Source of the DNA: Drechslerella dactyloides
Taxonomy: Eukaryota; Ascomycota; Orbiliomycetes; Orbiliales; Orbiliaceae
Direction: 5' to 3'
NCBI GenBank assembly: GCA_020064725.1
Contig: JAGTWJ010000011.1
Coordinates: 62,001 to 126,000 of the forward strand
DNA: 64,000 bases
Shown: piece after piece, positions 10,854 through 22,760 of the stretch
Layout: each line of letters begins with the position of its first letter
Position numbering within the stretch: position 1 is the first letter of the stretch
Position numbers and translations under genes: made by a program
Notes under the pieces: model-generated
The model's database searches: none
The model's input: only the letters and a program-made list of their open reading frames with translations
What the model was told of the DNA's origin: nothing

Positions 10854-13158
10854 TTTGTGAGAATATAAATCTGCTGAAGAATATGAATTTTGGTATTAAT
10901 TAAATTTGAAAGGAGTTCGAATGTCGCAGTCCTAAGTTCTCGATACAACTAAATGATCGATTGTGATGCTGATGGTGGTAGACAAGAAGCTATTATCTGG
11001 AGAGGAGATCGCTAACTATTTATGCTCTTCGATCTGTGGTTGACGGTTATGAGTATATCGCCCAGATATTTGATCTGCAGCTCAGATAGAATTTGTCGAC
11101 CCTTGCGCAAAGTATTCTCTGTCGCCGATTCCGTTCGATGATCGATTTCATAGTCTTAGCATTCGCAGTTTCGTCACTTGTTCCCCAGCAGATTCCGCAA
11201 TCGATGGCTTTCGGCTATGATGCGTCGGTGGCACAAGCTTATGCAGCAACGTAAGGCGTTAGAAGCTTCTCCACCCCGGTCTCCTTTCCTGAGGGTGGTG
11301 GAGGAAACTTTGAGTTTTAGAAATGAATAACGGCTGTTAGAATGTAAATGTGCTTGCAGACAGACGCTAGAGCTATATCGCGAGCTGTCTCGGGAAGGTA
11401 CCATTCTTCAAATTCCACAAAAAGAATTCCAAGAGCATCATCGAGACGAATGCAAATCTTTTGCTGTTCGAGGTTACCGCGATCGTATTGAATCTATAGA
11501 AGCATAAGATAAAAATGCTAAGCTTCCAGGCATCAACCAACTTGTAGCATATATATCGGATCCGTCGCATTGATGTACGATATATTCGCCCGTAGTCGAC
11601 AGTGCCGGTTGAACATGCGAGACCCTTTCACGCATGGCCTCAAGTAGACTTCAGGACATTGAAGCCGATAAATCTAGTCTCACAGTTTATTAAGAGCCTC
11701 TCCGCCGCGATCCCGTAAACGAAGCCTATTTTTGTTAAAAAATATTTTTTAAATTCTTTGTCAGTTACTAGCACAATAGGTCAGGACGATATGCTACCCG
11801 CAGCCGGATCGTGTTGCGAGTTGTTGCGTTCATTTTACGTACAGCCGGACTAAGAAACTTGGCGTTGCTCACGGAAAGCGGCACTCGTTCGCTAAAGTTG
11901 GGGGCTGTCGCAAGCCAACACGCCTAACGACCGCTGTCTCGTCAACGCGTCACGCGTTATTATTATTATTCTAGCTATCTCGGGGCAAATGTTAAGCTGC
12001 CAGCGCGGTGATTTGAGCCTTCGACCTAGCGAACCCGCTTCCAGCCTGACGGGGAACAATTTGCGGCTGACCATGTGCCGGCCTGCGCTAGTTGCTTAAT
12101 ATGCGGAGTATTCCGCACATTGCGGCAGTACCGGTAGATATATCAGTAGATATATTGCAATTGATAACTTGGAATATAGAAGCAGCATACTAGATTATAC
12201 GGATGTCGTCTATTGGAGTCTCGCTTCGAAACTCGCAGGTCTTTTAGTTGCCAACGAGTCTCTGGGTCTATAGAACTTGACAAGAGCAATTCAATACCAC
12301 CTTGTCGATTTCTATTGTCTCGTGGTGGACGCGACGCTAGAGATAATTGAAATCGGTTAGATCAATTTTAAGTGCAAACGGGAAGTTCCATTGAGCTAGT
12401 CCCTACTCTTACAAAGTAATGAGGAGTGCAAATCATCAGCTCATAATTCTTGGAAGCGCCTTGGCTTTTTGGGTCTTGCATTAGTTAGAGGAGTGATAGC
12501 AAAAAATCCCAAAAAAAAAACCAGAATAGGTCAAAGCGGTATCCAGGGGCAGTAGATAATCTACGAGGTTGAATCAACTGAACACCACCACCTGCTACTC
12601 TTATCAACAATAAGCACCCGGCGATGGCTATCCTTGAGCTGAATAATCATCGGCATTCATACAACACACATCCTCGAATCTTGCAACGTTGACAGATCTG
12701 CTGAGCTTTCAAAGCCAGCCGAAGCATTCTATCGAGCTCAATATCCTGGTTTGTACGCGCAAAAGTCCTGCGAGTTGACCCGAGGAGATGGGGCTGAGTT
12801 TTTCCCCTCCAACATCCGGAACGGACGATCTGGTGCCGTTCGGCTATCCTGTCTGTTCCGCAGCCCGTCTACCATCAAAAATTATGGCCTTCCGACCAGA
12901 GAAGCGTATATCGGCCCAGCCCGCCCGAGACATCTCGCCTGTATAAGCTTCCGCTTACTGCGAAAACGTCCGAACTTGCAAAGTCGCAATCATGACGTAG
13001 ACGCTAGTATCGCCGCGGTTGTCGGAGATCGTTGCGGACCTCGAAGCATGGTCACCAGATATTGACCGTCACTAATCAGCTATTGAACTAGAACGATAGT
13101 ACTCAGCAAATCCAAATGCTCGATGACCTCCCAGCCAATCTGATCGACCTGTCTCAGC
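10854..13158. other. Intergenic region
   Basis: About 2.3 kb containing the divergent promoters of the Pro/Tyr-rich gene (-) and the receptor gene (+). It holds short A/T runs (11736-11755, 12513-12521) and a TTATTATT stretch near 11957. No gene is supported. Confidence 0.5.
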
Positions 13159-14688
13159 ATGTCTGTCGCGGGTCCCACGGGCGCGGAAGCCTTCGCCCAC
13201 ATTATCGCGCTGTTAGACTTAGAAGATACGAGATCCAACCAGTCAAGCATCAGAGTTACGAATATCATTTTCATGGTCTTCATCGTGGTCGCGCTGTTAT
13301 TACGGGTGTATTCAAAGATGTCCGTGTCCCGGAACCTGCAGAGCGATGACTGTACGTATCCTTTCTGTCGATCAGGCTGCGCGGGTAGTGCTAACATAAT
13401 GCCGGCGCATCTAGATTGTGCAATACTCGGGACGGTGCGTTTTGTACGATGTATAGACGATTGCGCTCGGCTTGCCAGCTAAACATGGGATTTTAGATTT
13501 TCGCTTTGGCGTTATCTGCGGTTTCCTTGAATAGTATGTCAGTCTATGATATCTATCGTGAACTGAACGCGTGCTCACAATCGGATGATCGCAGTGCTCA
13601 CTTACGGATACGGGAATCATTTATGGCAGCTTGGGCAGATGGACACTCTTATAAATCGTCTACAGCTCATGGTTAAAGTACTGCAGCCTCCCTTCCCGAA
13701 GTTCTGAGTGTACGCATCATGGTACACGTGATATGCATGCATTGCTAATGGATCTACGGATCTGCGAACGTCTAGAGTCTGATTGCCTGCAATATCTTAC
13801 AAGCATTCTCCCTGTCTCTCGCCAAAACCTCCATCATCATTCTATACAACCGCATCTTTCATGCGCACACCTGGCTCTGCCACGCCACACAGGCTATTCT
13901 CGCCATCTGCTGGATTATGTGTCTGCTCACATTGTTTTTGTCCGTCTTCCAATGCAGACCGATTCGCGCCGCATGGGATTTTGGTAGCTTCGACCGCACG
14001 GGGACAACCTGTATCAACATCCAAGCATACATCTACGCTGTCATTGCGGTCAACATATTCACAGACGTCATGCTGGTGTTTTTGCCGATTGTGCCGATTG
14101 CGCGGCTCCGGCTCCCTTGGAAGAAGAAGATAGCCGTGTGCTTGCTCTTCCTTGTTGGTTTCTTTTCATGCATGGCGAGCGTGGTTCGAATGTATTCACT
14201 ACGGGGCCTCCGCGATCTTGACATCTCCTGTAAGCCCGATTGCACGCGCATGATTGTTAAACGAATTACGGATATCGATGTTTGAAGCATGCTGACGTAT
14301 CTATGATACAGTTACATCAAACAGTTCACTACTCTGGTCCATCATCGAAACGGACGTCGCCCTCCTCTGTGCCTCCTGTCCCGCCATCCGCTTCACCTTT
14401 AAAACACGTAGCCCAATCGGCATGTGGCTCCGACAGCTCTGCGGCGGAAAGCGCGACGCGGATGGCGAGTCGGAAAAATACACGCAAGGGTCAGATCCGA
14501 CGCCGTCGTCACGGCGAGAGAGTGGGGGTATCGCTAAGCGGAAATATAACAGCGTTGTGGATCCGGCGTCGAGCGAGCCGCATCCGTACGAGGCGGAGTT
14601 CCAGGATATTCAGCTGGACGACATCCGTGAGGAGGCAGGGGATAATTGTGAGAGAGGCGAAGAAGGCCCGCGAGAAGAACGGGACTAG
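13159..14688 (+). CDS. Rhodopsin-domain (Pth11-like) integral membrane protein
   Basis: Six exons: 13159-13351, 13415-13434, 13497-13533, 13595-13677, 13776-14229, 14312-14688, giving 387 residues. The second exon is only 20 nt, yet it restores the typical fungal rhodopsin-domain run SDDYCAILGTIFALALSAVS. Other landmarks are MLTYGYGNHLW, ILQAFSLSLAKTSIIILYNR, a long helix pair around CWIMCLLTLFLSVFQCRPI, AVNIFTDVMLVFLPIVPI, and TSNSSLLWSIIETDVALLC. This order is that of the seven-helix domain seen in Pth11-like receptors and many uncharacterised fungal membrane proteins. There is no CFEM domain or signal peptide, so it is the short class. The tail after about residue 300 is acidic, hydrophilic and cytoplasmic. 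The exon 4/5 border (donor at 13678) is the least certain. Introns are 61-98 nt with good branch points. Confidence 0.85.
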
Positions 14689-15080
14689 TGGCATACATAT
14701 CTGGACTAGAGTTAGTTCGGAAAGGCGGCAATTTCCTGTAGTTACAAGCGTCGTATCGTGTTTTTGATCTATTTCGTGGAGTATTCCTACAAATAATACA
14801 GAAGGGGAGCTCTCAAAAGTGCTACAATCTATAAATATCGCGATAGTCCAATAGACAATGTGGAGAGAACGGGAATTGAACATATGTTGGGATAGGTCGT
14901 GTATCAGGAAGGCACACGACCAGCTTGGATATATTTGCGAAGTGCCAGACCGGCCAATAACAGTAAATGTCGTTCACCATCTATTTTGATCCATTATAAG
15001 AAGGAAATAGCTCAATCGATGAAGGTGAGAACTAGCAAAGAGAACGGAATTCTACTGGAGCCCGGCTCGAAAAATACTAT
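14689..15080. other. Convergent intergenic spacer
   Basis: This stretch lies between the 3' ends of the receptor gene (+) and the PEBP gene (-). Nothing beyond UTR-like sequence is seen. Confidence 0.5.
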
Positions 15081-16062
15081 CTACAAAATAAACCACGCGG
15101 CGAAAGCCGCCACGATCAAGGAAAGCGAACTACCGACAATTCGGACACCACCCGAGCTCTTAGTTGCCGACGGCGTTGGGAAGCTGACCGCGGAGGCATT
15201 AGTGCGCTGGGCAAATGCGGGATCGGTAACCAACGCCATAGCGGCAGTCGTGGTCCATGAAGACGCCGAAGTCGAAGAAGGAATGGAGCCCCAGGCGCCC
15301 GTGGCGGTGCTGTTGGGCCACATGCCAGTTGAACTGGCGGTGTCCAACTCGAGGACGTCAAATCCGTTGGTGCCGGCTGTCTGACTTCCGTCACCGGTTG
15401 TCCTAGAGCCGACGAGGAGGAAGTTTCCAAGCATTGGTGAGCCCAGCCCAGCGGCCTGGGCGAATGCCTTAGCGTCGAACTTCTGGCGCACCCGACCGCC
15501 TTCAAACTGCTGGAAGCTCTCCGGCATGGCAAAGGTGCCGTTCCGCTGCGCGAACAGCATGAAGATGTATCTGTGTGGCTCTTGCGAAGGCGGTGAAGGA
15601 CCACGGTAAGGTGCAATGGCCCTGGCAGTCATATCAAGCTGGAACAGCGTGACGGTACTTCCGTCCTGACGTCTGATGTCGACAGCTGCGTTTGGGATGG
15701 CTCTGGCGCCCGGCTGCAGCCAATGCAAGATCTGGCTGATGCTGTTTTCGCGGGGTGACGGCGCATCGGGGTCGACCATAAGGACGAGGAAGGTCTGGTT
15801 TGCCATGGAGGACGGGATATATACATTCGGCTCATTTTGGACGGCTATTATAGTATCAGCATGAGTTTTTACGAAGTGATATAGATACGATATGGAACTG
15901 ACCATTCTTGGCGAAGATGCCGCCGTTAGTAAAGAAAGACGGATTGGACTGCGAGCCACGGTAGGCGATAGGCAGGAAGGAAGGAGTATCGGGCGAGAAG
16001 TTGGGGGGTGTCTGAGCGAGAGCCGGGCCGGCCAGCGCAAGGAATACAGCGAGGTACTTCAT
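15081..16062 (-). CDS. Secreted PEBP-family protein with GPI-type tail
   Basis: Two exons on the minus strand, 15903-16062 and 15081-15844, joined over a 58-nt intron, encode 307 residues. The signal peptide is MKYLAVFLALAGPALAQ. The phosphatidylethanolamine-binding fold is indicated by the two family signatures: LVLMVDPDAPSPREN followed by LHWLQPG, and GPSPPSQEPHRYIFMLF. The His/Asp anion-binding pocket residues are therefore present. The domain ends at about residue 210. After it come a Ser/Thr-rich linker and a hydrophobic C-terminus (SLSLIVAAFAAWFIL), pointing to a GPI-anchored or wall-linked protein. Secreted fungal PEBP relatives are known but poorly understood. Family members elsewhere bind lipids or inhibit proteases and kinases. 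A TATA-like run sits at about 16335 on the promoter side. Confidence 0.88.
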
Positions 16063-17855
16063 CTTGAGTGAATTGAAAATTCGAAGGTGAATAAACTAAA
16101 GATCGCTAGGACCGTTTGAAATGAAGAATTGAAAAATTCAAAAATGAAGAAGAGAAATAAGATCGAATTGAAGGGTTTGAATGAGTGTCGTGTGGTATTC
16201 TGCGAGGAGCTGTGTTGTCCTGCAGCACGGATTAAAAAAATAACTAGACGCTCTAAACTGGACTTTTAAAATGGTGAATTGAACTTCTGCAAGCAGCCGC
16301 CGCGTATACTCGAGCGAGATCGCAAGTGCACGATTATATATATACCGCCCCTCCGCCGCCCCTTCGACGGTGTCTGGAGCAAGCAGGTCCTCCAGGAGTT
16401 TGGTGCCAATGTGTCGGCAGCAGGTGCTCCTCGCGGAAGGCTTGGCTGGCTGTCGCATGTCACCGCCTCACCATGGTTTCCAACCGCCGCTTCAGGACAC
16501 TGCCTGACTTGCCGTCAGACATTCCGGCGCCGCAGCTGCCCCGGGAAATCCTTGGCAGCGGACGCAGGCGGGCCAATATCTCCATTCGCAAGGTTTGCAA
16601 CCGGACATTTCGAATTGCGACCTGCGTGCAGATTATGTCGACGTCGACAGCCTGGTCTGTGTGGTCCGTCGTCTCTCTTTAAAACCTCCTCAACTGCTAA
16701 AATTAGCGGGAGGGATGTCATATTCTGTCCCTTGCAGTATCTGCGCCAGTCCAATCGAGGCCACGACAGCATCACACTCGATCGAGTAAGGCACTTGCTC
16801 GAGGGGGTATCTCCTGTTTTCGCTGTCTTCGCTGTCTGCAAACGTCCATTTCAACGGCTAACTCCCATCTGCAGACTGACGCCAGCTCTTTTACGACCTG
16901 CCCTTCTTTGCGCACTAGCATCATGCCCACCAGATGCAAGGTACCGCAACGGCCTTCTAATCAGCAGGCGCTGGCAGCCCGAAATTTCCGGACTGTCTCT
17001 TTCTCTTTGGCGACCGAGACGATGCAATGGCCCGCTCCAGCTTCTGATCCATCGCCACAGCATTGGCGGACGGGTGGCTTGGTTTCTAGACGCTCGCGCT
17101 CCTAGGCACACATTTTTGCTGAGCCACTTAAAAATTCTCCAAAGGGGATTTCAATTTCCAAATAGCCTCTAGTTAGAGCACGAGCTGCTGGGTCCCTTAC
17201 GCCGGAATACCATCCGATGCATCCGTCAAATTCAGCAGTCGCCGAGGCGTCGCGCAGTGTTTTGGACCCCGCGTGTTGCCCTTACCAACCGCAATCCAAT
17301 CACCGCCTGCGCTTCCTCTCAACGTGACGGCCGAGTAGAGATAACAGAACCTTATATCATCGATGCAAGCCCCTCATGCCGACAACCGTTGTGCTCGACA
17401 GGCCGTTTTCCCGTCTGCGAACGGTCTCTGGGACTGCAGTCTCACGAACTTTAGCAGGGCCAGGGGCATAGGTTGACACTGGCGTCGCGCTGGCCACGGC
17501 TAGCGGACCTTAGCGATCAGCGCGAAAGTTCCCATCTTCGAATTGGCTCAGGGTGCGCTTTCCGAATTCACGACGGTTAGACTCGACATACTACATCCGG
17601 CGCGGTGGACCTGTCTTCGCTGAGCGACCCAAAGATGCATGCCAAGACATTTGTGAAGATACCGGCAGATACGATATGGCCTCTGGTGAATCGGTCAACG
17701 TCGCACGTATGGTTATAAGATATCGAAGAGAAGAATATGCGCACACCGCATCGTGAGGTGTCTATATAAACCCGGGCGAAGTCGGCAAGACTTCGGTGAT
17801 TTGCAAATTAGTTTCCAAGAACTGCAACAGCGAATCCCGAAGAAAATCGTACAAG
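16063..17855. other. Divergent promoter region with a long unexplained open frame
   Basis: This region separates the PEBP gene (-) from the GMC gene (+). A TATATATATA run lies at 16335-16344. A plus-strand open frame of 297 codons (16279-17172) overlaps it, but its Arg/Cys/Leu/Ser-rich translation looks like noncoding sequence. A short stretch in another frame, LPDLPSDIPAPQLPREIL at about 16500, faintly resembles an F-box start. I do not call a gene here. Confidence 0.4.
17763..17770 (+). promoter_or_regulatory. TATA box of the GMC oxidoreductase gene
   Basis: TATATAAA lies 86 nt upstream of the ATG at 17856, in the right orientation, and is followed by an A/C-rich leader. Confidence 0.65.
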
Positions 17856-20166
17856 ATGACGAATATATCGAGCAATTCCGCCGACGTTCCGGCTGAGGTT
17901 GACATCATTGTCGCGGGCGGTGCGTACCTTCTCTAGAATGAAGGCTGTACGCCCAATCGGTCAATGTTAATGTGAGCTGTATCTTGTAGGTGGTTCGGCC
18001 GGCTGCACCCTCGCGGCGCGTCTTGCAAAAGCCAACCCGAACGTCTCCATCCTCATTATAGAGGCTGGCATCAACAACAAGGACGTGGCTAGCGTCATCT
18101 ACCCTGCTCTGTTCCTGACGAACTTAGTCCCAGGGTCCAAGACGGCAGCGTTCCACAAATGCTCCGCAAGTAAGCACTTGAACGGTCGAGAAGCAATTGT
18201 TCCCACGGGCGGCTGTCTTGGGGGCGGGTCAAGCATCAACTGCATGATGTACGGGCGGGGCCAGGCCGTCGACTACGACAGTTGGAATACGGAAGGATGG
18301 AGGATGGCCGACCTTCTGCCGTTGCTCAAGAAGGTGTGCTGAAATGTATTATTAGACGGTGCATGCCTGCTAACCACGTGTGCTGTTAGACGGAAACGTA
18401 TCATGGTCCGGACCCTAATAACACTCACGGTCATGATGGTGAATTCCACGTCTCTGCCGGCTTCGCATCCAAGCCCTTCATGGCCGACTGTCTAAACGCC
18501 GTCGCGCAAGTTGGCATGAAGGAGGTGCCCGACGCGAACGACTTGGTGGTAGCAGACGGTGTTCAAGTGAGATTTAGACCACCCATTTTTCCAGTATGAT
18601 GCTAAAGGGAACAACTACAGCGCTGGGTAAACTGGATACACCCAGACACTGGCCTGCGTCAGGACGCCGCCCACGTCCTCATCCATCCTCTCCTGGAACG
18701 TGGCGACACCAGCTTGAAAATTCTCACGGAGCACAAAGTCGTCAAGGTCTTGACCGAGGGCGGCCGTGCTGTCGGTGTCGAGTTCGCTCCAAGTGCCGCT
18801 ACAGCATCGGCCTCAAAAGTCGTTCGCGCTCGAAAGCTCGTCGTACTTTCATCCGGGGCCCTCGGAACCCCGAGCATCCTCGAGCGGTCTGGTATCGGTA
18901 ACAAGTCCCTCCTTAACAGCCTCAACATACCGGTTGTCTCTGATCTCCCTGGCGTCGGCGAGAACTATATCGACCACACGCTCCTGTTTAACGCATACAC
19001 GACCAACAGTCCGCCAGAGGACTCCTTCGACCCCTTCCTCGACGGCCGGCGACCTTTCGAAACGGAAATAGCCGCGCTCTCGGATGCTTCGAAGCCGCGG
19101 TACATAGCCTGGAACTCCATAGACATCGCGGCCAAGGTCCGCCCGACGGAGGTAGAGCTGGCCACTGCCCGCCCGGTCTTCCAGGAGATCTGGGCGAAAG
19201 ACTTTGCGGATCCAACCCGCCCGATGGCCGTCATGATCTTTGCGCCCATCCATGTCGGCGACCATTCGAATCTCCCGCGAAAGCAGTACATGAGCGCCGT
19301 CAACTTCCCCTCATACAGCTACTCCCGCGGCAGCATCCATATCACCTCAGTGGACGCAGATGCTCCTGCGAATTTCGACAGCGGCATGCTATCGCACCCT
19401 TGGGATGTCGAAGCGCACGTCCTCAGCTATAAGCGGCAGCGCGAGGTCATACGCCGGATGAAGGCCTTCGCAGGGCCGGATGGGATCATCGCGGGACCCA
19501 AATTCCTAGACTCCGGCAAGGCGAAGCATTGGCCGACGGACGGCTCGCCAACGGAGTACACGAAAGAGGATAACGATGCGATCGAAGACTTCGTCAGGTC
19601 GGCGGTGGAGACTTGCTGGCACAGCGCTGGGACTGCGGCCATGAAGGGACGGGAGGACGGGGGTGTTGTGGACAGCGAGCTGAACGTGTACGGCGTCGAA
19701 GGGCTGAAGGTTGCAGGTAAGCTGATTTCCCAGTATTTGTTGAATCTCCTTGTATTTGCGCTTTCGAGAATGGCTTCGTGGCTATAAGACAACTGTCTTG
19801 TACGCCGTCAGCTGGCGTTCGTCCTTATCGATAAATAACAGGGAAATCTGGGATGATACCGCCATATCAGCCTCCGTCGTACCTATACCGCGGGCTATAG
19901 GAGTCTGGTCTCATGAGACAAAAACATATCTTATACTCAGGAGAACATACCCTGCTTCGATCTTCCCCCCGATTTGCCCGTTGCATTTCAAATGTCAACT
20001 TCACGTTGGACGAGTGGATAGTGATGGCTGACGTAACGTTGTCATAAAACCACCAGACATCTCAATCATGCCGAGCATGGTAGCCGCAAACGTCTACTCG
20101 ACAGCCCTGCTCGTTGGCGAGAAGGCTGCATGCATCATTGCGGAGGAACTCGGACTGGATATCTAA
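17856..20166 (+). CDS. GMC oxidoreductase, alcohol-oxidase-like
   Basis: Five exons: 17856-17919, 17990-18333, 18390-18566, 18621-19716, 20057-20166, giving 596 residues. An FAD-binding Rossmann motif lies at the N-terminus (DIIVAGGGSAGCTLAARL, about residues 16-33). GMC signature 1 (PTGGCLGGGSSINCMMYGRG) and signature 2 (SSGALGTPSILERSGIG) are intact. The active-site histidine segment is ETCWHSAGTAAM and the closing flavin segment is MVAANVYSTALLVGEKAA. Phrases such as LVPGSKTAAFHK and WVNWIHPDTGLRQDAAHVL are typical of the alcohol oxidase branch, so short-chain alcohol oxidation to aldehyde plus H2O2 is likely. Substrate is not provable from sequence. There is no signal peptide, and the C-terminus ELGLDI is not a PTS1. 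The first three introns are 54-70 nt; the fourth is 340 nt, unusually long here, but the frame across it is right. Confidence 0.9.
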
Positions 20167-22760
20167 TATCGTATCTCTCAGACGGCGCACTCGCCGCGCA
20201 GATCTGCAGAATCGTCGTCCTCGCTGCCGTGTTATATTGATATATTACATGTTGTATGTATCGTTGCAGGGCAGGTGAGACATGGCAAATGCATGTCTCG
20301 GAGGTGAGACGCGCCAGCTAGTCCGTCGTCGATCAATAAGTCAAATAAAAGAAAAACAATCGATTGCATTGCTGTAGTGTAGTGTTTGTAGGCGGTAGGC
20401 GGGCGTTGCAGGGCTTCCGGGCCAATAGGGGGAGCGGGTATATGCCGGAGACGACGGACAGAAGCATGAACAGTCGAACGGTCATCCATGCGTGTGTATT
20501 TTGTGAGTTAATGGTGAAAAAGCAGTGTATTATTGTTCGGTTTGGATTTTTCACCTGGTTGGCTGGATGCATACGCCACACTCTAGACACGTCCCAATAG
20601 CCAGAGGCCGTCGATCAACTATCATTACCAGCGAGAAGTGGACGCTTCCAAAGAAAGCAGCTCGACTTACAATTACAGCGGGAGCGAATCGATAGGGATG
20701 ATCAAAGCGGCAAGTAAGCAGCACGCTGTACTGGCGTACACCCCTGGAGGCAGGCCGGTTCCGCTGGGCGTCGTATAGAATGTTATAACGTTAGCGAGCA
20801 GTGGAGCACCGATACGGCTGGCCATGCCATATATTTGCGCCTACAGTCGGCATATATGCACAGCCTTCAAATAAGCAGCTTCTGCTTCCATGAGGCGTTG
20901 ATTCTGACTGGATCGTCCGTTGCCAGTTGGATAATGGAACTATCAGCTTATGAATTATATACGAATCTGATAGGGTACATACTTAGTACATAAATTCGGG
21001 CAACTACAGTGGATTGGCTTTGCCCCACAGTATTACCATATAAGTATACTGAGAGGGTTAGGTTGCACTGTAGTATTAAGTTTGTGGTAAAATCAGTAGC
21101 CGCCGCCACCTTCTCGAACGACCGGGGCGGAAACGCACGTCCTGCATGTCTCAGATTCTCGAGACAGCGCGCAAGGGCCCCCCGTCATCCATCGAGCTCC
21201 TTTCCGCAGCGTTTGTCAGTCTGACGCAAATGTTTCCTTAATGGTATACTTGTGACCTCGTCTAGTGAGAGAATGGAATGATGCCCTCCATGGTTGCATG
21301 CATGCTAACTTGCATTTGGAAGCAACTCGGTTATTGCGTGAACGAAGGAAGGCTAGGGGAGACTTACTATCACTCGAAGACCTGGAAGATATGATGGCAT
21401 GCGCGAAATATGTGCACAATGTAGCTAGCGAGCCGGCTAGCTGCCCTTCCGTGCAGACCGTATGAGCCGACGTCGAGAAGCAGTGTTTGCAGGTGAGACA
21501 TTACATCAAGTCTATTGATAGCAATTGATGGACGCATTATATCATGCTGCAATTCGGTACCTGTTGCAATCGATACGTCTATCAGGAGACGTCAGCCGCA
21601 TTGAAGTACCTGAGATGCCAGCCAATGGCATGGATATCCGGGCGGTGCAGATAGGCGTGGTTGCTAGCGAGCTGGCCAGCTAGCTGACGTTAACCTCGAT
21701 ACCAACAAAGACGAAGCTGGGCGCGACTCCTTTGTTTGTACCAGCCAGCTAGCAGCAATTGCACTGCACAGGCCAACTTACAACACAAGTGCATGCAAGA
21801 CTGCAACAATTACTCCGTCGCGAGATGATGGCAATACCGCACAGCATATACATACAAGCCATTGACTAAGCGCTTATCCTGGGCTTGCAACTTTTCTCGA
21901 GATACTTGCCCTGGTGGAGTCGTTCAAATAGAGGACGAGAGAAGCGACGTGGAAGACACTGATCTCGAATGTCTCAGATGGACCCAGCGGGCGGCCGAAA
22001 GCGGCCTAGGCGAACTGTCTTGGATTCACGTGTGGCAGCCCCACCCGCCTGCATTCAAGACACCGCTAACAGAAACACCACACAGGAAGAAAGAGCACGC
22101 TGCTCAGCAGTCTCTCGGGTCGCTCAGCAATTTTAGATGTTCGAGAATGGTGAGACCGGCGTGTGGCAGTTGGACGGTGCATTGGGTGGCTTGCCAATGC
22201 TGGCAAACAGCACCGCAGCCAACAGTCGCGCTCGCTCGTCCGCTGGAATGTCTCAGCGTAAGACCGGTCTCTCGCCTGTCTCGTCTGCACTGCGCTGTAT
22301 GTCTCTGATATGCTCCGTCCCACGGCCAGGCCCTGTTTCGCCATGCCAATGTCTCACGTACCTACTGGCCTGTCTGTCCGCTTGCTCGTCTGTCACTCTA
22401 ACGGCAGCTCTCGAATGCCTCCCCTTGGGCGATGAACTCTGCTGCTAGCCTTATCCAGCATCTCGCAAACTCAGTCCAACTGCAGGCACGCGGGCACGCA
22501 AGCTTTGCCTGTGACCTCGGAGCATTAATATTTAATATCACAGCGGCCATGGCCGCCACAAGCTCGTGTTCGCTATATACATACTCTCTTCTCCTATATG
22601 TTCCTCGATCGATCCTAATTCCCGTCCGCTAATTCTACCAGCTTGCCATCTCATCAGCGACAGCCGCACCAACCGACCAGACTTCAGCTGAATTTAATCA
22701 GCCAGGAAACTCAACTACGTCGCCAGCGGGAAATACCACAAAATCAACACACTGTCAGCA
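20167..22760. other. Intergenic region
   Basis: About 2.6 kb. Palindrome-rich stretches occur at about 21421-21445 (GCTAGCGAGCCGGCTAGC) and 21664-21690 (AGCTGGCCAGCT). The last 500 nt are GC-rich and probably form the promoter and leader of the YhhN gene. No coding gene is supported. Confidence 0.5.

Noticed and set aside
15116..15616. Overlapping minus-strand frame of 166 codons inside the PEBP gene
   Set aside because: It is a shadow of the PEBP coding sequence with an Arg/Ser-rich nonsense composition.
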